From Bacillota bacterium (GTDB lineage Bacteria > Bacillota > Clostridia > Lachnospirales > Lachnospiraceae), in the NCBI GenBank assembly GCA_023436065.1, contig JAEZKU010000036.1, positions 93,720 to 157,719 on the forward strand: a stretch of DNA of 64,000 nucleotides, written 5' to 3'. Made by a program: the position numbers and the translations under genes. The notes under the pieces were generated by a model. The model searched no databases and was not told the DNA's origin. It was given only the letters and a program-made list of their open reading frames with translations. Position 1 is the stretch's first letter; every line of letters starts with the position of its first letter. Below, piece after piece: positions 35,602 to 44,636 of the stretch.

Positions 35602-36470
35602 AGGATTCCCTCCAGTTCCTTCACATGTGTAATCCTACGATAGAGCCATATGATCAAAGAAGTCAGCAGCATGAACGCAAAAGACAGGGCAGCTGCAAAC
35701 GGCCAATCCCTGGTTGAAAACACCTGATCCCTGATCAGATTTCCCACCAACATGAATTTTCCACCGCCTAAAATATCAGCAATAAAAAATAAACCCATAG
35801 AGGGAATGAAAACCAGCACAATTCCTGACAGAATGCCCGGTAATGTTAATTTCACGGTAATGGTCAGGAATGCCTGAAGCTTTGTTGCTCCCAGATCCCT
35901 CGCTGCCTCAACATAGGACCAGTCAAGTTTTTCCGATACAGAATATACGGAAAGAATCATAAATGGCAGAAGGGAATAGACCATTCCGACCAATACTGCC
36001 GGAAAGGAATAAAGAAGCTTTAAGGGCTCCTTCGTCAGTCCCGTACCAATTAAAATCTTATCCAGCAGGCCATTGCTTCGAAAAATAATAATCCAACCAT
36101 ACATGCGGATCAGAGCATTCGTCCAAAACGGAACTATTACTAATAACATCATGATCCTCTTCCATCGGGTAGATAACTTTGCCATGAAATATCCGTAGGG
36201 ATATCCCACGGCTAAAGTAATCAGCGTAGTTATGAATGCCAGTTTCAGCGATTCCAGAAATGTATTAAAATATACCGGTTCCAGAATTTTCAGATAGTTA
36301 TTCCAAGTAAACTGAGCTTCTACTCCCCAAACCTCCGCCCTGGTCATAAAGCTTAATACAAGCATATAAATCAAAGGACCTATTACAAAAAGACATGTAA
36401 ACAAATAGATAGGAGCTATGTTCCATATGGATATCTTTTTTGTCTTTCGTTTACTCTTCAACATAACCAC
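35598..36470 (-). CDS. potB: PotB-like ABC transporter permease
   Basis: A 290-residue membrane permease with six predicted helices. The EAA motif is EAARDLGATKLQAFLTITVK near residue 190. The first periplasmic segment contains the extra loop common to PotB. It sits 22 bp after the ATPase gene and overlaps the next permease by 4 bp. Together they would form the channel of a polyamine-type importer. Confidence 0.92.
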   Translation of the reverse strand: MVMLKSKRKTKKISIWNIAPIYLFTCLFVIGPLIYMLVLSFMTRAEVWGVEAQFTWNNYLKILEPVYFNTFLESLKLAFITTLITLAVGYPYGYFMAKLSTRWKRIMMLLVIVPFWTNALIRMYGWIIIFRSNGLLDKILIGTGLTKEPLKLLYSFPAVLVGMVYSLLPFMILSVYSVSEKLDWSYVEAARDLGATKLQAFLTITVKLTLPGILSGIVLVFIPSMGLFFIADILGGGKFMLVGNLIRDQVFSTRDWPFAAALSFAFMLLTSLIIWLYRRITHVKELEGIL

Positions 36471-36492
36471 CCCTGTCGCATCACATCTCGCT

Positions 36493-37566
36493 CTACCCTA
36501 TGGCATCCACTAATATTCCGTGTTCTGCCCGAAATCCCATATATAGCTCTCCATCACCATTAAATTCATAATTCATTCCTAATCTGTTGGAAACCACTTG
36601 TGTTCCATCTTCCAGTTCAAGAATAATCTTCAGCATTCCGCCTGCAAACGATTTTTCTCTCAGATGACATCTTAACCCGTTTGCAGCCGGAGTTGAATGA
36701 ATTAATACATTTTCACTTCTGACCGCTAAAGTCACTTTTCTTCCGATTTCTATATTTACTTCCCGTGTATTTGCCTCTACTATTCCACCCGGAGCCTCAA
36801 TTTTTACAATACCATCCTGTAAATCAGTGATTACTCCGGATATAATGTTGGCATTCCCTACAAATTCAGCCACGTAGCTGGTCTTTGGCCTGTCATAGAT
36901 TTCCGCAGGAGTCCCGATCTGTTGGAATACGCCATCCTTCATCACTGCGATCCGATCCGACATATTGATGGCTTCCTCCTGATCATGCGTAATATAGATA
37001 AAAGTAATTCCAAGCCTTTTCTGAAGACTCTTCAGTTCTGTCTGCATCTGCCTTCTCAGCTGCAGGTCCAAAGCTCCCAAAGGTTCATCCAGAAGCAGTA
37101 CCTTGGGATGATTGACAATCGCCCTTGCGATAGCAACTCTTTGCCTTTGCCCACCACTTAATTCGGATGGCAAACGTTTCTCGAAGCCGGAAAGCTGCAC
37201 CAGCTCCAAAGCTTCTGTTACCTTTCCGGTGATTTGTGCTTTGTCAAGCTTCTTTAATTTTAAGCTGTATCCGATATTCTCTTTCACATTCATATGGGGA
37301 AACAAAGCGTAATTCTGAAACACTGTATTCACATGCCTCTTATTCGGCTCCGTCTTCGATACATCCTCTCCACACAGAAAAACCTTGCCTTGGTCAGGCT
37401 CTTCCAAACCGGCGATAATTCTTAAAAGAGTTGTCTTTCCACAACCTGAGGGTCCTAAAAGAGTAATAAATTCTCCTTGGTTTACCGTAAAATCAATATG
37501 CTTTAGGACCTCTGTATCGCCAAAGCTTTTGCTTATGTGCCTGAGTTCCAGTATCACATCCGCCAT
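36493..37566 (-). CDS. potA: PotA-like ABC transporter ATPase
   Basis: A 357-residue nucleotide-binding subunit. Walker A is LLGPSGCGKTTLL near residue 37, the signature is LSGGQRQRVAIA, and Walker B is KVLLLDEPLGALD. The C-terminal 120 residues form the TOBE-type regulatory domain (LAVRSENVLIHS). It energises the PotBC-like channel from the cytosolic side. Its start is 20 bp after the stop of the O-acetylhomoserine sulfhydrylase gene, with no promoter between. Confidence 0.94.
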   Translation of the reverse strand: MADVILELRHISKSFGDTEVLKHIDFTVNQGEFITLLGPSGCGKTTLLRIIAGLEEPDQGKVFLCGEDVSKTEPNKRHVNTVFQNYALFPHMNVKENIGYSLKLKKLDKAQITGKVTEALELVQLSGFEKRLPSELSGGQRQRVAIARAIVNHPKVLLLDEPLGALDLQLRRQMQTELKSLQKRLGITFIYITHDQEEAINMSDRIAVMKDGVFQQIGTPAEIYDRPKTSYVAEFVGNANIISGVITDLQDGIVKIEAPGGIVEANTREVNIEIGRKVTLAVRSENVLIHSTPAANGLRCHLREKSFAGGMLKIILELEDGTQVVSNRLGMNYEFNGDGELYMGFRAEHGILVDAIG

Positions 37567-37586
37567 ACAAACACCATACCTTTCAT

Positions 37587-38876
37587 TTATTGCACTGACT
37601 TGTTCAGTGCCTGTTCCAAGTCGTAGATCAGATCTTCCACATCTTCAATACCGACAGAAATTCTGATCTGATCCGGTGTAATTCCGGCATCCAGCAATTC
37701 TGCTTCCGTCAACTGAGAATGTGTTGTGGAGGCAGGGTGAATTACCAGAGATTTCGCATCAGCCACATTGGCCAGTAATGAGAATATCTCAAGGCTATCG
37801 ATGAATTTTTTAGCTGCATCTAATCCACCTTTGATACCAAAGGTAAATATGGATCCTGCACCCTTCGGCAGATATTTTTGTGCAAGAGCGTGATATTTGT
37901 TATCCTTCAAACCGGGATAATTCACCCAGGAAACCAAAGGATGCTTTACAAGGAAGTCAACAATCTTCTCCGTATTGGATACATGTCTTTCCACGCGAAG
38001 AGACAAGGTCTCTAATCCCTGGAGCAATAAGAAGGAATTAAACGGACTGATTGCGGCACCGGTATCTCTGAGAAGCTGTACTCTTACCTTAAGAATATAA
38101 GCTGCTGCTCCTACATCCTTAGCATAATTGATACCATGATAACTGGGATCCGGCTCGGTAAGACCCGGGAATTTACCGCTGCCAATCCAGTCAAACTTAC
38201 CGGAATCAACAATCACACCTCCGATAGAGGTTCCGTGACCACCGATAAACTTGGTAGCGGAATGTACCACGATATCTGCACCGAATTCAATTGGTCGAAT
38301 TAAGTATGGCGTACCAAAGGTATTGTCAACGATTAAAGGAATCTTGTTCTCATGTGCTATTTTTGCAACTGCTTCCAGATCAATCAGATTGATGCCGGGA
38401 TTACCGATTGTCTCAATATATAATGCTTTCGTCTTGTCGGTAATTGCCTTTCTGAAGTTCTCCGGATCATCAGGGTTCACAAAGGTTGTAGTAATTCCAT
38501 ATTTCGGAAGGGTATGATTAAAGAGATTATATGTACCTCCATAAAGAGTACTTGCTGCAACGATTTCATCCCCTGTACCGGCAATATTAAGAATGGAATA
38601 GGTGATAGCCGCAGACCCTGAAGCAACAGCCAATGCTGCCACTCCTCCCTCCAGTGCTGCTATTCTCTGCTCGAATACATCATTCGTAGGATTCATGATT
38701 CTGGTATAAATATTACCTGCTTCCTTTAAGCCGAACAGATTGGCAGCATGCTCGGTATTGTTGAATACATAAGAAGTCGTCTGGTAAATGGGTACTGCTC
38801 TTGAACCCGTTGTCGGGTCTGCTTTCTGACCTGCATGCACTTGTAATGTGTCGAATTTTAATTGGCGTTCACTCAT
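37587..38876 (-). CDS. metY: O-acetylhomoserine sulfhydrylase (MetY-type)
   Basis: A 429-residue PLP enzyme of the Cys/Met metabolism family. It makes homocysteine from O-acetylhomoserine and sulfide, or methionine when methanethiol is the donor. Signatures are YTRIMNPTNDVFEQRIAALEGG, the PLP Asp in PLIVDNTFGTPYL and the PLP Lys in VVHSATKFIGGHG. The length (about 430) fits MetY rather than the 380-residue MetB. The start was moved 26 codons in because AAAGGAG precedes this ATG. It follows yezD and is followed closely by potABCD. It may use thiol released by the nitrogenase-like system; that is inferred. Confidence 0.93.
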   Translation of the reverse strand: MSERQLKFDTLQVHAGQKADPTTGSRAVPIYQTTSYVFNNTEHAANLFGLKEAGNIYTRIMNPTNDVFEQRIAALEGGVAALAVASGSAAITYSILNIAGTGDEIVAASTLYGGTYNLFNHTLPKYGITTTFVNPDDPENFRKAITDKTKALYIETIGNPGINLIDLEAVAKIAHENKIPLIVDNTFGTPYLIRPIEFGADIVVHSATKFIGGHGTSIGGVIVDSGKFDWIGSGKFPGLTEPDPSYHGINYAKDVGAAAYILKVRVQLLRDTGAAISPFNSFLLLQGLETLSLRVERHVSNTEKIVDFLVKHPLVSWVNYPGLKDNKYHALAQKYLPKGAGSIFTFGIKGGLDAAKKFIDSLEIFSLLANVADAKSLVIHPASTTHSQLTEAELLDAGITPDQIRISVGIEDVEDLIYDLEQALNKSVQ

Positions 38877-38970
38877 CTTTTTTTCTCCTTTTATTATTAT
38901 TTTAAGTATGATTAAATTGGTTTGTTCCCTTGCTTCTTTTATCTTTCTCGGCATTGCCGGATAGATATCA

Positions 38971-39153
38971 TTACTTTACACGGATCTTCTCATTCTTCTC
39001 AATCTGCAGTATCTTACCATCCTGTACAATCACTGTGACTGACCCATATTGAATCGTTTCCAGCATTTCAATAATTTTAGCGATATCACGTTCCAGTATC
39101 ACATTCTTATGTGTCGAGCGATTATTAGCATTTTCCAACTCCATCCCCCTCAT
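38971..39153 (-). CDS. YezD-type small protein (DUF2292)
   Basis: A 60-residue protein with the core IAKIIEMLETIQYGSVTVIVQDGKILQIEKNEK, the mark of the DUF2292/YezD family. Family members often lie next to sulfate or cysteine assimilation genes, as here, but the biochemical function is unknown. The start is uncertain, since a second ATG three codons in has a purine-rich run close before it. It is the first gene of the metY-potABCD operon and has a sulfur-type promoter upstream. Confidence 0.8.
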   Translation of the reverse strand: MRGMELENANNRSTHKNVILERDIAKIIEMLETIQYGSVTVIVQDGKILQIEKNEKIRVK

Positions 39154-39173
39154 TCATACTTTTCTGATATGAT

Positions 39174-39219
39174 TAATATGTATTATATGTAAAATACACC
39201 ACTCTCCACTTTTTGTCAA
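39174..39219 (-). promoter_or_regulatory. Promoter of the yezD-metY-pot operon
   Basis: TTGACA (39214-39219, minus strand), 17 bp, then TATTTT (39191-39196). Downstream lies CATATAATACATATTAATC, an AT-rich stretch similar to the motif after other sulfur promoters in this window. Confidence 0.5.
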
Positions 39220-39247
39220 CTGCTTTTTATATTTTATTGATAAAATT

Positions 39248-40519
39248 TTAAAAGGAAAAGCTCTCAATCACTTCACAGGTTATCCTGATATCCTGTTCTG
39301 AATGTGCATCGGATACAAACATCGCTTCGAACGGAGATGGCGCAACGTAAATTCCATTCTCCAGCAGGTAATGAAAATAATCCGCATAGCGTTCTCTGTC
39401 CGAGGTAACGGCCCCGGCATAATCAATTACCGGCTGATTTGTAAAGAAGGGACTCAGAATGGAACCGACTTGGTTCACAGATCCCCTGTCCCGGAAGGAT
39501 TTTCGAAAAGCCTGGGCAAGCTTCCTGGTTCTACACTCCAATTCCTGATAAAGCGTCGGCTTATTCTTCAATATAATTAAGGTGGTAATTCCCGCGGTTG
39601 TTGCGATGGGATTTCCCGATAGAGTACCGGCCTGATATACCTCTCCCAGAGGAGAAACCTTTTGCATAATCTCTTTTTTCCCACCATAGGCACCGAGTGG
39701 CATACCTCCACCCACAATCTTACCCAGGGTAATCAGATCCGGTTTGATCTGATAGTATTCCGTGGCACCTCCAAGGGCAAGCCGAAAACCGGTAATGACT
39801 TCATCAAATATCAATAACGTTTCATTCTCGGCTGTGATTTTTCGCAGGAAGGGCAGAAAGCCGTCCTTTGGCAGGATGACACCCATATTGGCCGCAACAG
39901 GTTCTATGATCACAGCAGCGATCTGCCTATGGTACCTTTCAAACAGCAGCTTCACAGATTCCTCGTCGTTAAATTCGGCGATCAGTGTATCCCGGGTATA
40001 GGATTCCGGTACTCCCGCACTATCCGGTACCGTGTTCGATAATACAGCCGAACCCGCTTTTACTAAAAGTCCATCGCTATGCCCATGATAGCAGCCCCGA
40101 AACTTCAATATCTTATCTCTCTTCGTATACCCTCTTGCAACTCTGATCGCACTCATAACTGCTTCTGTACCGGAGCTGACCAGTCGAAGCATTTCCATGG
40201 AAGGCATAAGCTCTGAGATCAGCTCCGCAAGCTGAACCTCCTTTTTGGTCGGAGCTCCAAAGGTCAAACCTTTTTCACAGGCTTTGGCAACCGCTTCTGT
40301 TACCTCCTCGTGTGCATGACCAAGGATTGCCGGCCCCCAGGAGCATACATAGTCGATGTACCCGTTCCCATCGACATCATAGATCTTTGAGCCTTTGGCT
40401 CTGTCAATGAATAACGGTGAGCCTCCAACCATTTGGAAAGCACGCACAGGGCTGTTCACCCCTCCGGGCATAAGCTTTTTCGCTCTTTCATATAGTTTTT
40501 CTGACTCACTTCTATTCAT
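39248..40519 (-). CDS. hemL: Glutamate-1-semialdehyde 2,1-aminomutase
   Basis: A 423-residue PLP enzyme that turns glutamate-1-semialdehyde into 5-aminolevulinate in the C5 route. Signatures are MPGGVNSPVRAF at residues 17-28, LVSSGTEAVMSAIRVARGYT, the cofactor Asp in LIFDEVITGFR and the PLP Lys in LGKIVGGGMPLGAYGG. Length matches HemL (about 425). It overlaps hemB by 8 bp and is the last gene of the hem operon. Confidence 0.96.
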   Translation of the reverse strand: MNRSESEKLYERAKKLMPGGVNSPVRAFQMVGGSPLFIDRAKGSKIYDVDGNGYIDYVCSWGPAILGHAHEEVTEAVAKACEKGLTFGAPTKKEVQLAELISELMPSMEMLRLVSSGTEAVMSAIRVARGYTKRDKILKFRGCYHGHSDGLLVKAGSAVLSNTVPDSAGVPESYTRDTLIAEFNDEESVKLLFERYHRQIAAVIIEPVAANMGVILPKDGFLPFLRKITAENETLLIFDEVITGFRLALGGATEYYQIKPDLITLGKIVGGGMPLGAYGGKKEIMQKVSPLGEVYQAGTLSGNPIATTAGITTLIILKNKPTLYQELECRTRKLAQAFRKSFRDRGSVNQVGSILSPFFTNQPVIDYAGAVTSDRERYADYFHYLLENGIYVAPSPFEAMFVSDAHSEQDIRITCEVIESFSF

Positions 40520-41489
40520 ATGCCTCCAGCTCCTTTATCCAATTAGCAGCCTCCAGTGCATGATAGGTAATGATGATTCGAGCTCCGGCTCTCTTGATAG
40601 CCGTGATGTTTTCCATGACGATCTTCTTCTCATCAATCCAGCCATTAGCAGCTGCTGCTTTCACCATCGAGTATTCCCCACTGACATTATAAGCGGCAAC
40701 CGGACATACAAACTGCTCTGATACCTCTTTGACTACATCCAGATAAGCCAATGCCGGCTTTACCATGATGATATCCGCACCCTCCTCTAGATCTGTCTCA
40801 GCTTCCAGTATGGCTTCCCTTCCATTGGCATAGTCCATCTGATAGGACTTACGGTCTCCAAAGCCGGGTGCAGAATGAGCGGCCTCGCGAAATGGCGCAT
40901 AATAACCGGAAGCATATTTGGCACTGTATGCCATAATTGCAAGATCGGTAAAGCCTTGTTCATCCAGCGCCTCTCTGATTGCCTTCACACGACCGTCCAT
41001 CATATCCGACGGAGCAATGACATCTGCTCCGGCCTTCGCCAGACTGACCGCTGCCCTGGCTAACAGGGGCAGGGTTTCATCGTTGATAATCTTACCCTCC
41101 CTGACAACACCGCAGTGTCCATGTGAGGTATACTCACACAGGCAGACATCCGCTATCACCAGCAGCTTCGGATATCTCTCCTTGACGAAACGGATGGCTC
41201 TCTGGGTTATCCCGTTATCATCATATGCCGAACTCCCAACTTCATCCTTATGGGAAGGTATCCCAAACAGCAGAATACTTGATACACCACTTTCCTTTAC
41301 CCGATCTAATTCTTCTCTCAAGCGGTCAATCGAATACTGGAATATTCCAGGCATCGAGGGAACCGGATTCTTAATGTTTTCCCCTTCTATCACAAAGATC
41401 GGATATACCAGCTCGGCTATGGAAACCCTCGTTTCCCTTACCAAACTTCTCATTGTCTCATTTACTCTAAGCCTTCTCGTCCTTTTCAT
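40512..41489 (-). CDS. hemB: Porphobilinogen synthase
   Basis: A 325-residue enzyme that condenses two 5-aminolevulinate molecules to porphobilinogen. It has the zinc-cysteine motif DVCLCEYTSHGHCG near residue 120. The two active-site lysines are in MAYSAKYASGYYAPFR and MVKPALAYLDVV. A longer frame runs 21 codons upstream, but AAAGGA precedes this ATG and the family starts here. It lies between the cobA-hemD fusion and hemL. Confidence 0.96.
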   Translation of the reverse strand: MKRTRRLRVNETMRSLVRETRVSIAELVYPIFVIEGENIKNPVPSMPGIFQYSIDRLREELDRVKESGVSSILLFGIPSHKDEVGSSAYDDNGITQRAIRFVKERYPKLLVIADVCLCEYTSHGHCGVVREGKIINDETLPLLARAAVSLAKAGADVIAPSDMMDGRVKAIREALDEQGFTDLAIMAYSAKYASGYYAPFREAAHSAPGFGDRKSYQMDYANGREAILEAETDLEEGADIIMVKPALAYLDVVKEVSEQFVCPVAAYNVSGEYSMVKAAAANGWIDEKKIVMENITAIKRAGARIIITYHALEAANWIKELEAYE

Positions 41490-41520
41490 ATCGGAATCCT
41501 TTCTTCTGTTTACTACTGCA

Positions 41521-43050
41521 TTACCTGGAAGGTTGGGACTGATCAGCTTCATAATCCTCCAGGATTTTTCCTACCAGGCCCTTGATACTTGCCTCCGGTG
41601 CAACAAGCGCCTTCTCATATCCATAGCTTCTTAATGTCCTTTCAGTTGCATCCCCAATGCAAATCACCTTAGTCCGTGCGAATAATTCCTTCAGATCAAT
41701 CTCCCATTCCTTGAATAAACCCTCCACACCGGAGGAGCTGGCAAACGTGATATAATCCAACTGCATGATCTGCTGCCTCCACTTTTCCGGATCGAAGGTG
41801 CTACTGATCACATCATAGATTTTGATGTCATTGTAGCATACATGATTATTCTCCAGTATCTCAATTAAGTCATCCGACCCCTGTCTTGCTCTGGGTATCA
41901 GAATTCTTTCCCACTCATTTACTACACTTAATAATTTCTCAGCCAGGCCTACGCCGGTATATTGCTCAGGAAGCAAATCTGCCCGATAGCCATGCTGCGA
42001 CAGCGTCTCTTTGGTCCCACTTCCTACTACTGCAAACTTTATATTGGCCAGTCTGCGTTGGTCAATCTGTAAGCTTTGCAGTGCTTTAAAAAACAGTCTG
42101 ACTGCATTCGAACTGGTAAATACCACCCATCGATATTGTTCGATCGAGGATAAAGCATCTCTAAATTCCGGATTATCATCAAGCTCATAAATCATTGAGG
42201 TATTGATCAGCTTTGTCTGAGCTCCCAGCTCCTCTAATTGATCTGTCAGTTTATCTGATAGCTCCTTGGTTCCGGTAATCCCTACCTTCACTCCCGACAA
42301 AGGATGTAAAATCGTTGCCTTCATATCAAGAGCGGCAGTTTTTCCTATGATGATCACTGCAGGAGCTTTGAGTCCGGCTTCCTCCACTTTATGCATAATA
42401 TCGGCCAGTGTTCCCCGGACCTCCTTCTGATCCTTCGTTGTGCCATTTGCCACAACCAGGACGGGTGTATCTGAGGCTTTGCCATTCTCCATTAGCTCCC
42501 GTGTAATCTGAGCCAGATTACCGATGCCCATCAGTACGATCAAAGTCCCGTCTGTATGAGCAAAGGTCTTTAAAGCTTCAGCAATATCAGCATCTTCCCC
42601 TGCGGCGTGCCCAGTAATGACATGAAAGCTCTGACTGTATCCCCTGTGAGTAATAGGGACTCCTGCATACGTCGCCGCTGCCACCGCAGAAGTCACCCCC
42701 GGAACCACCTCATATGGAATTCCCTGCTCCTTCAAAGCGATTACTTCCTCTCCGCCCCGGCCGAATACAAAGGGATCCCCACCCTTTAGCCGTACAATCA
42801 TCGGATAAGTAAATGCTTTATCAATGAGGATCTGATTGATGACTTCCTGACTATACTCATGGCTTCCCACGGTTTTTCCGACATATATCTTTTCGCAGCC
42901 TTCCTTCACCTGAGCTAAGAGCCTGTCGGATACCAAACGGTCATAAATCACAGCATCACAGCTCTTCAATAGCTTTAGTCCCTTCACGGTGATCAGGCCC
43001 GGGTCCCCCGGACCTGCCCCCACAAGATATACCTTTCCGGCTTTCTTCAT
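41521..43050 (-). CDS. cobA-hemD: Uroporphyrinogen-III methyltransferase / uroporphyrinogen-III synthase fusion
   Basis: A 509-residue bifunctional protein. Residues 1 to about 240 are the SAM-dependent methyltransferase (VYLVGAGPGDPGLITVKGL, PVLVVANGTTKDQKEVRGT), which makes precorrin-2. Residues 250-505 are the HemD cyclase (VVFTSSNAVRLFFKAL, DYITFASSSGVEGLF). Such CobA-HemD fusions are common in clostridia and direct uroporphyrinogen III toward siroheme or cobalamin. The ATG is preferred over a GTG four codons earlier because GGAG is spaced well. It uses SAM, supplied by metK in the next operon. Confidence 0.94.
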   Translation of the reverse strand: MKKAGKVYLVGAGPGDPGLITVKGLKLLKSCDAVIYDRLVSDRLLAQVKEGCEKIYVGKTVGSHEYSQEVINQILIDKAFTYPMIVRLKGGDPFVFGRGGEEVIALKEQGIPYEVVPGVTSAVAAATYAGVPITHRGYSQSFHVITGHAAGEDADIAEALKTFAHTDGTLIVLMGIGNLAQITRELMENGKASDTPVLVVANGTTKDQKEVRGTLADIMHKVEEAGLKAPAVIIIGKTAALDMKATILHPLSGVKVGITGTKELSDKLTDQLEELGAQTKLINTSMIYELDDNPEFRDALSSIEQYRWVVFTSSNAVRLFFKALQSLQIDQRRLANIKFAVVGSGTKETLSQHGYRADLLPEQYTGVGLAEKLLSVVNEWERILIPRARQGSDDLIEILENNHVCYNDIKIYDVISSTFDPEKWRQQIMQLDYITFASSSGVEGLFKEWEIDLKELFARTKVICIGDATERTLRSYGYEKALVAPEASIKGLVGKILEDYEADQSQPSR

Positions 43051-43068
43051 AGTTCTCTCCACTCCTAT

Positions 43069-43947
43069 TCAATGGTGCAGCTTTTCGGCAACACGTGCTG
43101 CCGCTTCCAGATAGTCCTCTGCAGGTGCCTGTTCCTTTACTTTAAGCAGCTGTGTTCCCTTCTGGTAGATGGCATTGATATACAATACCTTATGTCGAAT
43201 AAAAGAATATACCCCGATTGCTTCGTGGCATCCGGCTTCCAGCAGCTCCAATACCCTGCGCTCTGTCTTCAGACAGATTACTGTCTCACTGTCATTGATA
43301 CGGCTCACGATATCGGCTATTTCATCATCGACTCGTCCTTCTATGGCAAGGATTCCCTGTCCTGCTGCCGGAACAAATTCCTCAGTGGTAAAAAAACGAT
43401 ACTGAAGCTCCTCCTCTTCCAGGAGTCCCAGCCGCTTTAGCCCTGCTGCCGCTAATATTATGGCATCATACTCTCCAGCTTTAAGCTTATCCAGTCTGGT
43501 CGGGACATTCCCTCTTAAGCTTTTGCACTCGCAATTGCAGAACTGTTCTATCTGAAACTGCCTTCGCAGACTACTTGTACCGATGATCAGTCTCTTGCCC
43601 AGATGCACTTCTTTCTCCCTCGTGATCAATACATCTCTTGGGTCTTCTCTTTTCGGAATCCCGATGATACCCAACCCCTCGGGCAGCTGCATGGTCATGT
43701 CCTTGGCACTATGGACAGCAAGGTCAATCTTATGATTTAATAATGCTTCTTCAAAGGCATCCACAAAGACACCTTTACCACCAAACTGGATCAGTGGTTT
43801 ATCCAATATCTCATCACCGACAGTACTGATCGGAATAATCTCAAACTCCAGCTCCGGTGAATACTCCTTAATCCTGTCAATGACGATATCGGTCTGCACC
43901 AGCGCCAATCTGCTTTTTCTCGATCCAATCCTAATGATCTTCTTCAA
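43069..43947 (-). CDS. hemC: Hydroxymethylbilane synthase
   Basis: A 292-residue enzyme that polymerises four porphobilinogens to hydroxymethylbilane. It begins KKIIRIGSRKSRLALVQT with a TTG start preceded by AAAGGAG, so the longer frame to 44079 is rejected. The dipyrromethane cofactor cysteine is in LEAGCHEAIG. Other motifs are HSAKDMTMQLPEG and RGNVPTRLDKL. It overlaps the end of sirC by 17 bp, which suggests coupled translation. Confidence 0.94.
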   Translation of the reverse strand: MKKIIRIGSRKSRLALVQTDIVIDRIKEYSPELEFEIIPISTVGDEILDKPLIQFGGKGVFVDAFEEALLNHKIDLAVHSAKDMTMQLPEGLGIIGIPKREDPRDVLITREKEVHLGKRLIIGTSSLRRQFQIEQFCNCECKSLRGNVPTRLDKLKAGEYDAIILAAAGLKRLGLLEEEELQYRFFTTEEFVPAAGQGILAIEGRVDDEIADIVSRINDSETVICLKTERRVLELLEAGCHEAIGVYSFIRHKVLYINAIYQKGTQLLKVKEQAPAEDYLEAAARVAEKLHH

Positions 43948-44581
43948 GGTTAGTCTCCTTTCCCAAAGCTTCCTGCCTGTATAGGATGCCTTTGGCATCC
44001 TCTGTTGTGATAAGCCCCTGCTGTTGTATCCCAAGCTCCGTAAGCTCCCTAAGAGCCGCGGACCGCTTCTCGGTATCACAGATACGCTCTTTGAATAATT
44101 TACGGTACTCGCCGAGGATATTCACTAATTCCTCATAATAATCCGGAATAGCTTCCCGAAGGATTCTCTTTAAGCGACCTGCAATGAGTGGACTATTTCC
44201 CGAGGTAGTGATCCCAACTGTGATATTCCCCTGCTTGATATAAGCAGGAAAAAGAAAATTGCAATTTTCAAGCTCATCAACCGCATTAATCAGGATATTC
44301 CTCTCAAAACAGGCTTTTGATATGGTACTGTTCAGCAAGGAATCATTGGTTGCCGCTATGACAAAAAACACATCTTCCAGGTCGGTTTCTCTGTATTCCC
44401 GAAGAATAAGCTTAATTCTATCCTGGAGAGCCTTCACCTCCTGGCAGACCTTCGGAGCGATTACCGTAATCTGTGCATCAAATTCCAGCAGGGCTGCAAT
44501 TTTTCGGTAAGCAACCGTACCTCCGCCTATGACCAGGCACTTTTTATTCTTGATGTCTATAAAAAAAGGGAAGTATGCCAT
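43931..44581 (-). CDS. Precorrin-2 dehydrogenase (SirC-type)
   Basis: A 216-residue NAD-dependent dehydrogenase of the CysG-B/Met8/SirC family. It opens with YFPFFIDIKNKKCLVIGGGTVAYRKIAALL, including the Rossmann GGGTVA motif. TTSGNSPLIAGRLKRILRE follows at about 125-145. It oxidises precorrin-2 to sirohydrochlorin. It lacks the methyltransferase half of CysG, which here is supplied by the CobA-HemD fusion. A separate chelatase is not seen in the window. Confidence 0.93.
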   Translation of the reverse strand: MAYFPFFIDIKNKKCLVIGGGTVAYRKIAALLEFDAQITVIAPKVCQEVKALQDRIKLILREYRETDLEDVFFVIAATNDSLLNSTISKACFERNILINAVDELENCNFLFPAYIKQGNITVGITTSGNSPLIAGRLKRILREAIPDYYEELVNILGEYRKLFKERICDTEKRSAALRELTELGIQQQGLITTEDAKGILYRQEALGKETNLEEDH

Positions 44582-44636
44582 CCTGTCACCCTCATTTCTC
44601 TCTTATTTGCTTATCCGGTCGCCGGTATGATCTATG

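Noticed and set aside
43948..44079. N-terminal extension of HemC
   Set aside because: It overlaps sirC in another frame. A TTG with AAAGGAG at 43947 begins exactly at the conserved family start.
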